Notes: generated by a model not told the origin, from the sequence alone. A stretch of 64,000 nt of DNA from Pseudomonas entomophila (GCF_013523165.1 NZ_JAAMQI010000017.1:26655-90654); one strand, 5' to 3'; counted from the stretch's first letter, positions 27,132 through 37,679 are shown. Numbers and translations are program-made.

Positions 27132-28970
27132 ATGTCCAAGCTGTATCGTCGTTTCGAGCAATTGATCGATATCTTCCGCGAGGCGCCCACCGAGGCGCCT
27201 CCCGGCAAGGTGTTGCCGTTCTACTTCTATTACTTGCGTCAGGTCTGGCCCAGCTTCGTCGCCCTGCTGGTGGTCGGGCTGGTGGCCTCGTTGATCGAGG
27301 TGGCGATGTTCAGCTTCCTCAGCCGCATCATCGACCTGGCCCAAGGCGCGCCCGACCCTGATTTCTTCAGCGCCCATGCCAGCGAGCTGACCTGGATGCT
27401 GGTGGTGGTGCTCCTGCTGCGGCCGATCTTCTTCGGCCTGCACGACCTGCTGGTGCACCAGACCATCAACCCGGGCATGACCAGCCTGATCCGCTGGCAG
27501 AACCACACCTACGTGCTCAAGCAGAGCCTGAACTTCTTCCAGAACGATTTCGCCGGCCGTATCGCCCAGCGCATCATGCAGACCGGCAACTCGCTGCGCG
27601 ATTCGGCGGTGCAGGCGGTGGACGCGCTGTGGCATGTGCTGGTCTATGCGATGAGCGCGCTGGTGCTGTTCGCCGAAGCCGACTGGCGCCTGATGCTGCC
27701 GCTGCTGGCCTGGATCGTCCTGTACATCGCTGCGCTGATGCACTTCGTGCCGCGGGTCAAGGCGCGCTCGGTGGACTCCTCCGATGCCCGCTCACGGCTG
27801 ATGGGGCGCATCGTCGATGGCTACACCAACATCGCCACGCTCAAGCTGTTCGCGCACACCGACCACGAGCGCCAGTACGCGCGCGAGGCGATCCGCGAGC
27901 AGACCGAAAAGACCCAGCTGGCCTCGCGGGTGATCACCAGCATGGACGTGGTCATCACCACGCTCAACGGCCTGCTGGTGGTGCTCACCACCGGCCTGGC
28001 GCTGTGGTTGTGGAGCCGATCGCTGATCAGCGTCGGCGCCATCGCCCTGGCGACCGGCCTGGTGATCCGCATCGTCAACATGTCGGGCTGGATCATGTGG
28101 GTGGTCAACGGCATCTTCGAGAACATCGGCATGGTCCAGGACGGCCTGCGCACCATCGCCCAGCCGGTGACGGTGACCGACCGGCCCGATGCCCCGCCGC
28201 TTCAGGTGCGTCGCGGCGGTGTACACTTCGAGCACGTGGCCTTCCATTATGGCCAGGGCAACAAGGTGATCGACGGGCTGGACCTGCAGATCCGGCCGGG
28301 GGAGAAAATCGGCCTGATCGGCCCGTCGGGCGCCGGCAAGTCGACCCTGGTCAACCTGCTGCTGCGCCTGTACGACCTGGACGGCGGGCGTATCCTGATC
28401 GACGAGCAGGACATCGCCCACGTCAGCCAGGCCAGCCTGCGCGCGCAGATTGGCATGATCACCCAGGACACCTCGCTGCTGCACCGCTCGATCCGCGAGA
28501 ACCTGCTCTACGGGCGGCCCGAGGCGAGCGACGACGAAGTGTGGGAGGCCGTACGCGGCGCCCGGGCCGATGAGTTCATCCCGCTGTTGTCCGATGCCGA
28601 AGGGCGCATGGGCTTCGACGCGCATGTCGGCGAGCGTGGGGTGAAGCTGTCCGGCGGCCAGCGCCAGCGCATCGCGATCGCCCGCGTGCTGCTGAAGAAC
28701 GCCCCGATCCTGATCATGGACGAGGCCACCTCGGCGCTGGATTCGGAAGTCGAAGCGGCGATCCAGGAGAGCCTGGAGACCTTGATGCAGGGCAAGACGG
28801 TGATCGCCATCGCCCACCGCCTGTCGACCATCGCACGCATGGACCGGCTGGTGGTGCTGGAGCAGGGGCGGATCGTGGAAGTCGGCAGCCATGCCGAGCT
28901 GCTGGCCCAGGGTGGGCTGTATGCGCGCCTGTGGCAGCACCAGACCGGCGGCTTCGTCGGCGTCGATTGA
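27132..28970 (+). CDS. ABC multidrug/lipid exporter, fused permease and ATPase
   Basis: The protein has 612 residues from the ATG at 27132, preceded by CAGGAG. The N-terminal half has six transmembrane helices of the type I exporter fold. The ATPase has Walker A GPSGAGKST, Q-loop MITQDTSLLH, signature LSGGQRQRIAIAR, Walker B ILIMDEATSALD and switch His in IAHRLST. It acts as a homodimer in the inner membrane, MsbA-like. The substrate is unknown; a lipid or hydrophobic drug is usual. It may be co-transcribed with ppiA. Confidence 0.9.
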   Translation: MSKLYRRFEQLIDIFREAPTEAPPGKVLPFYFYYLRQVWPSFVALLVVGLVASLIEVAMFSFLSRIIDLAQGAPDPDFFSAHASELTWMLVVVLLLRPIFFGLHDLLVHQTINPGMTSLIRWQNHTYVLKQSLNFFQNDFAGRIAQRIMQTGNSLRDSAVQAVDALWHVLVYAMSALVLFAEADWRLMLPLLAWIVLYIAALMHFVPRVKARSVDSSDARSRLMGRIVDGYTNIATLKLFAHTDHERQYAREAIREQTEKTQLASRVITSMDVVITTLNGLLVVLTTGLALWLWSRSLISVGAIALATGLVIRIVNMSGWIMWVVNGIFENIGMVQDGLRTIAQPVTVTDRPDAPPLQVRRGGVHFEHVAFHYGQGNKVIDGLDLQIRPGEKIGLIGPSGAGKSTLVNLLLRLYDLDGGRILIDEQDIAHVSQASLRAQIGMITQDTSLLHRSIRENLLYGRPEASDDEVWEAVRGARADEFIPLLSDAEGRMGFDAHVGERGVKLSGGQRQRIAIARVLLKNAPILIMDEATSALDSEVEAAIQESLETLMQGKTVIAIAHRLSTIARMDRLVVLEQGRIVEVGSHAELLAQGGLYARLWQHQTGGFVGVD

Positions 28971-29109
28971 GCGCGAGGGCAAGGCCAGGGTTGTCTGACG
29001 AGGTGGCTGGCCGCACAATGCGCGCCTGGCACCTCGCCGGGCCCGGCGCCCACCTCGCGTGGCCGCCCTACCCGCTCGGCCCTCTTCCGCTTTGCCGCAG
29101 GAACCCCGC

Positions 29110-29490
29110 ATGAAACTGGACAAACCCTCTGCCATCGCCCGTCGCAACGAAACGCTGACGCGCCCGGTGCTCACCCGCGACAACACCTTGTTCGCGGCCC
29201 TCGACCCCAAGCGTCAACTGTGGTGGTTCGAAGTGCCGGTCGCCTTGTTGCGCAAGGGGCAGCCCGATTGGGTCAACCTGCTGTTGCACACGCCGGACAC
29301 CGACACCCTGCAACACCTGAAAGTCCCGGTCAATTTCCTGCGGGCGCATCAGGAGCAGATGGAAGTACGCAACGCCGGCAAGCGCCGTTCGACCATCAGC
29401 CTGGCCTTGAGCGCCGACCGCGACTCCCTGCTGCGCGACACCCGTCCCGGTGGCGAGCAGCTGGACTTCACGCCCTTCGTGCAGGCCTGA
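29110..29490 (+). CDS. Hypothetical protein, 126 residues
   Basis: The ATG at 29110 follows GCAGGAA. The soluble product opens MKLDKPSAIARRNETLTRPV and contains RQLWWFEVPVALL and PDWVNLLLHTPDTDTL; there is no signal peptide or helix. G/C third-position bias is strong, so it is a real gene, but I do not recognise its family. Its TGA abuts the stop of the convergent S1 gene inside a 14-base palindrome. Confidence 0.7.
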   Translation: MKLDKPSAIARRNETLTRPVLTRDNTLFAALDPKRQLWWFEVPVALLRKGQPDWVNLLLHTPDTDTLQHLKVPVNFLRAHQEQMEVRNAGKRRSTISLALSADRDSLLRDTRPGGEQLDFTPFVQA

Positions 29491-29497
29491 TCAGGCC
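29484..29497. repeat. 14-base palindrome across abutting convergent stops
   Basis: GGCCTGATCAGGCC is a perfect palindrome centred exactly between the two stop codons (TGA on plus at 29488-29490, TGA on minus at 29493-29491). The two genes therefore have no spacer. Confidence 0.7.
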
Positions 29498-30327
29498 CGC
29501 TCGATGCGGTCGTCATGGATGACGATGCGCCCCTGCTTGAACAGGCCGCCGATGGCCTTCTTGAAGTTGCCCTTGCTGACGCCGAACAGCTGGCTGATCA
29601 CCTCGGGGGCACTCTTGTCGGAGACCGCCAGCGTGCCACCGGCCTCTTCCAGGCGCGTCATGATCTGCTGTTGCAAGTCATCGGACAGGGCCTGACCGAC
29701 CGGCTGCAGGCTCAGCGAGACCTTGCCGTCGCTGCGCACGTCTTTGATGAAGCCGGCTTCCTGCATCCCCGACCGCAGGAACTTGAACACCTCGTTCTTG
29801 TGGATCAGGCCCCAGTGACGGTCCTCGATGATCGCCTTGAAGCCCATCGGCGTCTCGCCCGCGATCAGCAGCCGCACCGGTTGCCCCGGCGTGTAGCTGG
29901 CTGGCGTGCGGTCCAGGTAGCGGTCCAGGCGCGCCGTGGCGGTGATGCGCCGGGTGCGTTTGTCGAGGTAGGCATGCACCACGCAGTAGTCGCCGATCTT
30001 CAGCGGGCGCTGCTCTTCGGAGTACGGCATCAACAGGTCCTTGGACAGCCCCCAGTCGAGGAAGATGCCGGCGTTGTTGATGTCCTTGACCTTGAGGCTG
30101 GCGAAGCCGCCGACCTGCAGCTTGGGTTTTTCGGTCGTGGCGATCAGCTGGTCCTCGCTGTCGAGGTAGATGAACACGTTCAGCCAATCGTCGACTTCGG
30201 TCGGGGTGTCCTTGGGGATGTAACGGCGCGGCAAGAGGATCTCACCGTCGGCGCCACCGTCCAGGTACAGGCCGAAGTCCGTATGTTTCACGATTTGCAA
30301 ACTGTTGAAGCGCCCGAGCAGAGCCAT
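29491..30327 (-). CDS. cvfB: S1 RNA-binding protein of the CvfB/YitL family
   Basis: The protein has 278 residues from the ATG at 30327, preceded by GGAGGA. It has tandem S1-like OB folds: GRFNSLQIVKHTDFGLYLDGG (residues 5-25), LKVKDINNAGIFLDWGLSKDLLMPY and ETPMGFKAIIEDRHWGLIHKNEV, followed by a C-terminal winged helix (QLFGVSKGNFKKAIGGLFKQG). This is the domain order of CvfB, an RNA-binding regulator of virulence in Staphylococcus. The long N-terminal extension possible in the frame has no S1 character. Confidence 0.88.
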   Translation of the reverse strand: MALLGRFNSLQIVKHTDFGLYLDGGADGEILLPRRYIPKDTPTEVDDWLNVFIYLDSEDQLIATTEKPKLQVGGFASLKVKDINNAGIFLDWGLSKDLLMPYSEEQRPLKIGDYCVVHAYLDKRTRRITATARLDRYLDRTPASYTPGQPVRLLIAGETPMGFKAIIEDRHWGLIHKNEVFKFLRSGMQEAGFIKDVRSDGKVSLSLQPVGQALSDDLQQQIMTRLEEAGGTLAVSDKSAPEVISQLFGVSKGNFKKAIGGLFKQGRIVIHDDRIERA

Positions 30328-30453
30328 AACCGATAAATCCTCCAGACAAGGCCGCCATTCTACACCCGAACAGGGGACACTGCCCGAACCGTGGTTGAAC
30401 CGTCCTGGCCAGCGTCCGTCTACACCTGGGCATGCCTTGGCCAGGAATCGCTC

Positions 30454-31326
30454 ATGCCCACACGCCTCTTGCTTCGCCTGCACTCGCTGCTGCTGAGCCT
30501 CATCGTGCTGTCGAGCCTGGCGGCCTGCAGCCGCATCGACCTGGCCTACCGCAACCTCGACGTCCTGGTGCCCTGGTCGCTCAACGACTACCTGGACATG
30601 AACCGCACGCAGAAGGACTGGCTCGACCAACGCCTGCACCAGCACCTGGCGTGGCATTGCCAGACCCAGTTGCCGGGCTACCTGGACTGGCTCGACCGAG
30701 TGCGCACGATGGTGGCCCAGAACGCCGTCACCGACGCGGCGTTGCGCCAGCGCACCGAGGAGGCGCGTGACGCCATCGGCCGGGTCGCCGAAGCGATCAC
30801 GCCGTCGGCCACCGAGTTGCTGGCAGGCCTGAGCGACGCCCAGGTGGGCGAGCTGCGCGAGGCGTTCGCCAAGGACATTCGCGAGCGGCGAGCCGAGTAC
30901 GTCGACACCCCGCTGGCACGGCAGATCGACGAACGTGCCGAGCGCATGGAGAAACGTCTCAAGCCTTGGCTGGGCTCGCTCAGCCCGGCGCAGCGCCAGC
31001 GCGTGATGCAGTGGTCGCAGGCACTGGGCGATCAGAACCAGGCCTGGATCACCAACCGTGCCGAGTGGCAGCGCCAGTTGCTGTTGGCCGTCGAGCAACG
31101 CCATACACCGGACTTCGCACCCCGGATGGCGCAATTGCTGCAGCACAAGGACAGCCTCTGGACGCCTGCGTACCGTCAAGCGTTCGATCAGACCGAGACC
31201 CAGGCGCGCAGCCTGGTGGTCGACCTGCTCAAGGACAGCTCGCCCGAGCAACGCCAGCGCCTGCAGGACCGGCTGGGCAAGGTGCGGCAGGATTTCAGCG
31301 CGCTGAAGTGCCTCAAGGAGGCATGA
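30454..31326 (+). CDS. DUF6279 family lipoprotein
   Basis: The protein has 290 residues from the ATG at 30454. The signal ends in a lipobox SSLAAC (Cys about 25), followed by SRIDLAYRNLDVLVPWSLNDYL, the conserved head of this family. The remainder is long charged helices with many Gln and Arg, suggesting a helical bundle at the outer membrane. The function is unknown. It is divergent from the S1 gene with about 126 bases between starts. Confidence 0.8.
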   Translation: MPTRLLLRLHSLLLSLIVLSSLAACSRIDLAYRNLDVLVPWSLNDYLDMNRTQKDWLDQRLHQHLAWHCQTQLPGYLDWLDRVRTMVAQNAVTDAALRQRTEEARDAIGRVAEAITPSATELLAGLSDAQVGELREAFAKDIRERRAEYVDTPLARQIDERAERMEKRLKPWLGSLSPAQRQRVMQWSQALGDQNQAWITNRAEWQRQLLLAVEQRHTPDFAPRMAQLLQHKDSLWTPAYRQAFDQTETQARSLVVDLLKDSSPEQRQRLQDRLGKVRQDFSALKCLKEA

Positions 31327-31388
31327 CGCATACCTCGAACGATGGCGATCATCGGGGGTAAGGTGCGGCTTGGGCACCGCTCAAGAAC

Positions 31389-31462
31389 CTGTTGGAGCGG
31401 GCTTGCCCGTGATGGCGTCCGGTCCGTCACCGCCTGCATCGCGGGCGAGCCCGCTTCTCCTG
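31389..31462. repeat. REP pair, inverted
   Basis: GAGCGGGCTTGCCCGTGATG on the left and its inverse GCATCGCGGGCGAGCCCGCT on the right frame about 30 bases. One mismatch breaks the left core palindrome. Confidence 0.8.
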
Positions 31463-31568
31463 AGAAATTGACTCGGTCTGCCAAGGTAGGCATGCGGTCC
31501 AATCGGCGGGAGTCGCGTACACTCCCGGCCCGACGCCACCAAGCGCCTCTATCCTGCCGGAGTTCCAT

Positions 31569-32447
31569 GTGCCACCGATCGCCCTCGCCCGTTTGCTGAC
31601 CCTTGCCGCCGTCTGGGGCGCCAGTTTTCTCTTCATGCGGATCATCGCGCCGGTGCTGGGTACCGTGCCTACAGCCTTCTTCCGCGTGGCGATCGCCTGT
31701 CTGGGTCTGGTGCTGATCCTGGGCCTGGCGGGGGTGAAGTGGCGCTTCGAGGGCAAGCTGGGGGTGTGCATCATGCTGGGCATGATCAACTCGGGCATTC
31801 CCGCGACCCTGTATGCCGTCGCCGCCCAGGTGCTGCCCGCCGGCTATTCGGCCATCTTCAACGCCACCACGCCGCTGATGGGCGTGCTGATCGGCGTGCT
31901 GTGCTTCAAGGAGCCCATGACCCTGGCCAAGCTGGGCGGCATTTTCCTCGGGCTGCTGGGCGTCGGCATCCTTAGCGGTGCCGGGCCGGTGGCGCTCGAT
32001 GCTCATCTGTTGCAAGGCGCGCTGGCCTGCCTGGCCGCGACCACCTGCTATGGCTTTGCCGGTTATCTGGCGCGCCGCTGGGTGGGCGGGCTGGACAGCC
32101 GGCTGGCGGCCCTGGGCAGCATGCTGGGCGCCACACTGCTGCTGACCCCGCTGTTCGCCTGGAGCGTATCCACCCACCCACCTGCACACTGGGGCGGCTG
32201 GGCGGTGTGGTCGTCGCTGCTGGGCCTGGGGCTGATCTGCACGGCGTTCGCCTACATCCTGTACTTCCGCCTGCTGGCCGAGATCGGCCCGGTCAAGGCC
32301 AGCACCGTGACCTTCCTGATCCCGGTGTTCGGGGTGCTGTGGGGCGCCTGGTTGCTGGATGAACCGCTGTCCTGGGCCCACGCATATGGTGGGGCATTGA
32401 TCGCAGCGGCGCTATGGTTGGTGTTGAAACCTTCAAAGGTACGGTAA
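31569..32447 (+). CDS. EamA/DMT family transporter
   Basis: The 292-residue product starts at GTG 31569, 6 bases after CCGGAG; no ATG is in frame at a better place. It has about ten hydrophobic helices with duplicated EamA halves; LAAVWGASFLFMRIIAPVLG opens the first and VTFLIPVFGVLWGAWLLDEPLSW closes the second. Such proteins export metabolites or amino acids across the inner membrane. The substrate is unknown. It is isolated, with no regulator adjacent. Confidence 0.85.
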   Translation: MPPIALARLLTLAAVWGASFLFMRIIAPVLGTVPTAFFRVAIACLGLVLILGLAGVKWRFEGKLGVCIMLGMINSGIPATLYAVAAQVLPAGYSAIFNATTPLMGVLIGVLCFKEPMTLAKLGGIFLGLLGVGILSGAGPVALDAHLLQGALACLAATTCYGFAGYLARRWVGGLDSRLAALGSMLGATLLLTPLFAWSVSTHPPAHWGGWAVWSSLLGLGLICTAFAYILYFRLLAEIGPVKASTVTFLIPVFGVLWGAWLLDEPLSWAHAYGGALIAAALWLVLKPSKVR

Positions 32448-32586
32448 TCGACTGTCGCTGAGAGGTACGTTTTGTGATGCACGGCCGATACACAGGCGCA
32501 CGATTGCGGCTACCCTGAGGGTGCGACTCCCGGCACCGCCTCTGGCGCCATCTCTCAGTGACATTGAATCGACAGGGATACTGACC

Positions 32587-33033
32587 ATGGGCACTTGGGC
32601 ACTACACGCATTCGGCAATGATGAAGCAGCGGACTTTCTCGACGACCTGACCGCCAAGGGCGACCTCGAACTGGTCACCCAGGCCGTGCAGGACGCGGTC
32701 GAGCAGGAAGACTACCTGGAGGCCCCGTCGGCCGAGCTGGCGCTGGCGGCGATCGAGGTGCTCTGCGCACTGCGCGGCAGCCCGTCGCCGCTGTTTCAGG
32801 CGCAGAAAGACTTGCCTCAGTGGCTCGATGAGCAGGCCGGGCACGATGCTCAGGTGTCGAACGACACTGCCCTGCAGGCCATCGACCGGCTACTGGGCGG
32901 GTCGTCGGAGCTGGCCGAGCTGTATGAAGAGTCCGACGAGAACGAGGCCTGGCGCGACGGTGTGCTGGCGCTGCGCGAGCGCGTGGCCGGGCTGGCCGTC
33001 GAACCTCAGCGTCGGGCCCAGGCGGGCCGCTGA
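32587..33033 (+). CDS. DUF4259 family protein
   Basis: The 148-residue protein begins MGTWALHAFGNDEAADFLDDL, the diagnostic start of DUF4259 (MGTWG/A.G.FDND.A.DF). The rest is acidic helices, with LAAIEVLCALRGSPSP and LYEESDENEAWRDGVLALRERV. It is cytosolic. The family is often paired with toxin-related or contact-dependent systems but no such partner is present here, so no function is assigned. Confidence 0.82.
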   Translation: MGTWALHAFGNDEAADFLDDLTAKGDLELVTQAVQDAVEQEDYLEAPSAELALAAIEVLCALRGSPSPLFQAQKDLPQWLDEQAGHDAQVSNDTALQAIDRLLGGSSELAELYEESDENEAWRDGVLALRERVAGLAVEPQRRAQAGR

Positions 33034-33113
33034 ACGACGCTGAGGCCAGGGCCGCTTCCCACGTTCGACACGTGCGTCGATGCCGCTAGGGAAGCTGCCC
33101 GGGCACGCTGGAT

Positions 33114-34049
33114 TCAGAACAGCCAGCGGAACAACAGGTACGCCACCACCACCGCCAGCACCGGCCGCAGCACGCGGTAGGCCTTAGGGTTGGCGCGCTT
33201 GAACGTCTTGACGCGACCACTGATGCGATTGCTGAAGCGCTTGCTCCAGGCATACGCCTGGTTGATGCCGCCCACACGTTCGTCGTCGGTGTTCTGCGGT
33301 GCGGTGGCGCGGCCGAGGAAGGCGCTGACCTTGCGGTTGAGACGGGTCATCAACGGGCTGGTCAGTGGCCGCTCCACATCGCAGAACAGGATCACGCGCG
33401 TCACGTCGGTCTCGTTCTTGACCCAGTGCACGAAGGTCTCGTCGAACATCACGTCCTGCCCGTCACGCCAGGCATACGGCTCGCCATCGACGTAGATCCG
33501 GCACTGGTCGGAGTTGGGCGTGGACAGGCCCAGGTGGTAGCGCAGCGAACCGGCGAACGGGTCACGGTGCGGGTTCAGGTGGCTGCCACCGGGCAGCAGC
33601 GCGAACATGGCGCCCTTGACGTTGGGGATGCGGTTGACCAGCTCCACGGTGCGCGGGCACAGCGCCTCGGCCGACGGCAGCGGCTTGTCGTACCATTTCA
33701 GGTAGAACCGCTTCCAGCCCTTTTTGAAGAACGAACCGAAGCCGGCGTCGTTGTCCTTCTCGGCTGCGCGGATGTAGCCCTCGTCGAACAGGCGCATGGC
33801 CTCTTCGCGGATCTCTTGCCAGTTGTCCTTGAGGATGTCCAGTTCAGGGAAGCGGCTGCGGTCCAGGTAGGGTTTGGACGGCACGCCGGAGAACAGGTAC
33901 ATCAGACTGTTGTACGGCGCGAACAGCGCCGAATGGTTGACGAACTGGCGCAGCACCGGCAGACGCGCCTTGCCGCGCAGGTGCACGAACAGGACGCTGC
34001 CGAAGAACACCAGCAGCACAGCCGCCTTCACGGCGAATGAAAAGGTCAT
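33114..34049 (-). CDS. lpxO: Lipid A hydroxylase LpxO-like Fe(II)/2-oxoglutarate dioxygenase
   Basis: The 311-residue protein has an N-terminal membrane helix (FAVKAAVLLVFFGSVLFVHL) and a C-terminal one (VLAVVVAYLLFRWLF). Between them is an aspartyl/asparaginyl hydroxylase fold with iron ligands HRDPF (His and Asp) and FDETFVHWVKN (His). This arrangement matches LpxO, which adds a 2-hydroxyl to a lipid A acyl chain at the inner membrane and requires O2. Pseudomonas often has two LpxO paralogues with different chain specificity; which one this is cannot be decided here. Confidence 0.88.
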   Translation of the reverse strand: MTFSFAVKAAVLLVFFGSVLFVHLRGKARLPVLRQFVNHSALFAPYNSLMYLFSGVPSKPYLDRSRFPELDILKDNWQEIREEAMRLFDEGYIRAAEKDNDAGFGSFFKKGWKRFYLKWYDKPLPSAEALCPRTVELVNRIPNVKGAMFALLPGGSHLNPHRDPFAGSLRYHLGLSTPNSDQCRIYVDGEPYAWRDGQDVMFDETFVHWVKNETDVTRVILFCDVERPLTSPLMTRLNRKVSAFLGRATAPQNTDDERVGGINQAYAWSKRFSNRISGRVKTFKRANPKAYRVLRPVLAVVVAYLLFRWLF

Positions 34050-34174
34050 GCGACACTCCTTCGGGAACAGGCAGGCGATGGCAGCCTGCCTGGAAAATCA
34101 GCCGTGCATCATAAACCCATCCGGCGCCGGTAAGAACACTCCGGGCCATCGAGCGGACGGGCGATGATGCACCG

Positions 34175-34203
34175 GCGCTGGCGCCGATGCCTTGCGCCAG
34201 CGC
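34175..34203 (-). terminator. Stem-loop after cysK
   Basis: GCGCTGGCGC-N9-GCGCCAGCGC is a perfect 10-base stem 49 bases beyond the cysK stop on the minus strand. No T-tract follows, so termination is possible but not certain. Confidence 0.5.
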
Positions 34204-34251
34204 AATGACCGGGTGTCTGCCTGCGAGGGCGACGCGCCAGTCAGGCCTGCA

Positions 34252-35226
<975 letters not shown>

Positions 35227-35350
35227 GGCAGGTCCTTGTAACCGTGCGGGGAAAACCCGAAGGGTAAGCCTGCCCGACCAGAGCGTAAAGCCCGCCAGAA
35301 CTCGCCCCGCCCTTCAGGGTCCATCGCTTACCTGTTCTGGAGAGCCTTCG

Positions 35351-36424
35351 ATGAAAGGTCGATACCGTTGGCCACTGGTCGGTCTGCTGAGCCTGGCGTT
35401 GCTGTTGCTGGTCGTGCACCTGGCCCTGCCTTCGCTGGTGCGCAACTACCTCAATGACAAGCTGGCCGACATGGGCGAGTACCGCGGCCAGGTGCAGGAC
35501 GTTGACCTGGCCTGGTGGCGGGGTGCCTACCAGATCAAGGGCCTGAAGATCGTCAAGACCACCGGCAAGGTCCCGGTGCCCCTGCTGGAAGCGCCGCTGA
35601 TCGACCTGTCGGTGAGCTGGCAGGCGTTGTGGGAAGACCAGGCGGTGGTGGCCGAGGTGACCTTCGAGCAGCCGGTGCTCAACTTCGTCGACGGCGGCAG
35701 CCGGCAGAACTCGCAGACCGGCCGGGGCACCGACTGGCGCCAGCAGCTGGAAAAGCTGCTGCCCATCACCTTGAACGAAGTGCGCATTCACCAGGGAACG
35801 TTGAGCTTTCGCAACTTCAATTCCAAACCCCAGGTGAACCTCAAGGCCACGCAACTGGAGGCCAGCATCCGTAACCTGACCAACGTGCGCGACCAGCAGG
35901 GCCGGCGTGACGCCAGCTTCGAGGCGAAGGCCCGCTTGTTCGGTGACGCGCGGGTCGAGAGCACCGCGACGTTCGACCCGTTCAGCGATTTCGACGACTT
36001 CGAGTTCCGTTTGCGTGCCACGGACATCCAGTTGCGCAAGGTCAACGATTTTGCCAGCGCCTATGGCAAGTTCGACTTCAATGCCGGCCATGGTGACCTG
36101 GTGATCGAGGCCCAGGCCGAGAAAGGCCGCCTGAACGGTTACATCAAGCCGCTGCTGCGCGATGTGGACGTGTTCAACTGGCAGCAGGACGTCGAGGACA
36201 AGGACAAAGGCTTCTTCCGCTCGGTCTGGGAGGCCGTGGTCGGCGGCACCGAGAGTGTGCTGAAGAACCAGCCCAAGAACCAGTTCGCCACGCGCGTGGA
36301 GCTGAGCGGCAACGTGCACCAGCAGAACATCAGTGCGCTGGAAGCGGTCCTGCAGATCCTGCGCAACGGCTTCGTCAAGGCGTTCAACGCACGGTACGAG
36401 CAGCCCAAGCCGGGGGCGTCGTGA
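35351..36424 (+). CDS. DUF748 domain envelope protein (AsmA-like)
   Basis: The 357-residue product has an N-terminal anchor (WPLVGLLSLALLLLVVHLALPSL), so the bulk is periplasmic. The rest is beta-rich AsmA-like repeat sequence, e.g. LAWWRGAYQIKGLKIVKTTG and LRATDIQLRKVNDFASAYGKF. DUF748 proteins belong to the AsmA/TamB-like group implicated in envelope lipid transport or outer-membrane assembly. A longer in-frame N-terminal extension was rejected because it precedes the hydrophobic anchor. The gene starts 124 bases from the divergent cysK. Confidence 0.8.
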   Translation: MKGRYRWPLVGLLSLALLLLVVHLALPSLVRNYLNDKLADMGEYRGQVQDVDLAWWRGAYQIKGLKIVKTTGKVPVPLLEAPLIDLSVSWQALWEDQAVVAEVTFEQPVLNFVDGGSRQNSQTGRGTDWRQQLEKLLPITLNEVRIHQGTLSFRNFNSKPQVNLKATQLEASIRNLTNVRDQQGRRDASFEAKARLFGDARVESTATFDPFSDFDDFEFRLRATDIQLRKVNDFASAYGKFDFNAGHGDLVIEAQAEKGRLNGYIKPLLRDVDVFNWQQDVEDKDKGFFRSVWEAVVGGTESVLKNQPKNQFATRVELSGNVHQQNISALEAVLQILRNGFVKAFNARYEQPKPGAS

Positions 36425-36820
36425 AGGTGGCTTGGATCGTAGCGGTAACGTGGGAGATGGAGTCGTTTGACTTGGTGGGCCCTGCGGGCCCAATCGCGGC
36501 CGGTCCGGCGCCCCGGCGGGGGCCGCTCCCACAGGTGACCGCGGTAGCCTGCAACGTCGCGGTGGAGCTACGGGTGTAGGAGCGGCCCCAGTGCCGCGAT
36601 TGGGCCCGCCAGGGCCCACATCTGCTAGTGGCTGAAACCCTAGAATCTGCCGCAGAGACCGTGATTATCTGCACCACTGCAGCATGGCTCCGGATGGAGC
36701 GGCCTCTTGCCGGGGCGCCCTGCCCGGCCCGGGCATTCCCCACCCAGGGTCGCCACGCTATAGTCGAGCCCACCCATTCCAGGCGCCCCCTGTGCGCGCC
36801 GGCCACTCGAGGAGCCCTGC
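36425..36820. other. 396-base gene-free spacer with a REP pair
   Basis: The left half is an inverted REP pair (annotated separately). Its right flank at 36612-36660 resembles the flank of another REP at 39020-39070. The 100 bases before the MoxR gene presumably hold its promoter; I see no clear consensus there. Confidence 0.65.
36474..36622. repeat. REP pair, inverted
   Basis: Left copy: GTGGGCCCTGCGGGCCCAAT with an inserted CCGGTCCGGCGCCCCGGCG before GGGGCCGCTCCCAC. Right copy inverted: GGAGCGGCCCCAGTGCCGCG then GGGCCCGCCAGGGCCCAC. The interior contains GCTACGGGTGTAGG, also found inside the 53.5 kb pair. Confidence 0.8.
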
Positions 36821-37666
36821 ATGAAGTTCGAAGGCACGTCCGCCTACATCGCCACCGACGACCTGAAGCTGGCCGTGAACGCCGCCATCACCCTGCAGCG
36901 ACCGTTGCTGATCAAGGGCGAACCGGGCACCGGCAAGACCTTGCTCGCCGAGCAGCTGGCCACCGCCTTCGGCACCCGCCTGATCACCTGGCACATCAAG
37001 TCCACCACCAAGGCCCAGCAAGGCCTGTACGAATACGATGCGGTCAGCCGCCTGCGTGACTCGCAGCTGGGGGTGGACAAGGTCCACGACGTGCGCAACT
37101 ACCTGAAGAAGGGCAAGCTCTGGGAAGCGTTCGAGGCCGAGGAGCGCGTGGTGCTGCTGATCGACGAAATCGACAAGGCCGACATCGAGTTCCCCAACGA
37201 CCTGTTGCAGGAACTCGACCGCATGGAGTTCTACGTCTACGAAACGGGCGAGACCATCAAGGCCCGGCATCGCCCGATCATCATCATCACCTCGAACAAT
37301 GAGAAGGAGCTGCCGGACGCCTTCCTGCGGCGCTGCTTCTTCCACTACATCGCCTTCCCGGACCGCGCCACCCTGCAGCGGATCGTCGACGTGCACTTCC
37401 CCGGCATCCGCCCGTCGCTGGTCAGCGAGGCGCTGGACGTGTTCTTCGACGTGCGCAAGGTCCCGGGCCTGAAGAAGAAACCCTCGACCTCGGAGCTGGT
37501 CGATTGGCTCAAGCTGCTGATGGCCGACGAGATTGGCGAAGCGGTGCTGCGCGAGCGCGACCCGACCAAGGCCATCCCGCCGCTGGCCGGTGCGCTGGTG
37601 AAGAACGAGCAGGACGTGCACCTGCTCGAGCGTCTGGCGTTCATGAGCCGGCGCGGGCCGCGCTGA
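36821..37666 (+). CDS. MoxR-type AAA+ ATPase
   Basis: The 281-residue ATPase has Walker A GEPGTGKTLLAEQL, Walker B VVLLIDEIDKADIEFPNDLLQELD and sensor 1 IITSNNEKELPDAFLRRC. This matches the MoxR/CbbQ class that works with von Willebrand factor A proteins to remodel or mature other protein complexes. The VWA partner gene begins 13 bases downstream, so the two form an operon. The client complex is not evident in this neighbourhood. Confidence 0.9.
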   Translation: MKFEGTSAYIATDDLKLAVNAAITLQRPLLIKGEPGTGKTLLAEQLATAFGTRLITWHIKSTTKAQQGLYEYDAVSRLRDSQLGVDKVHDVRNYLKKGKLWEAFEAEERVVLLIDEIDKADIEFPNDLLQELDRMEFYVYETGETIKARHRPIIIITSNNEKELPDAFLRRCFFHYIAFPDRATLQRIVDVHFPGIRPSLVSEALDVFFDVRKVPGLKKKPSTSELVDWLKLLMADEIGEAVLRERDPTKAIPPLAGALVKNEQDVHLLERLAFMSRRGPR

Positions 37667-37679
37667 CGGGGGCCTGACC

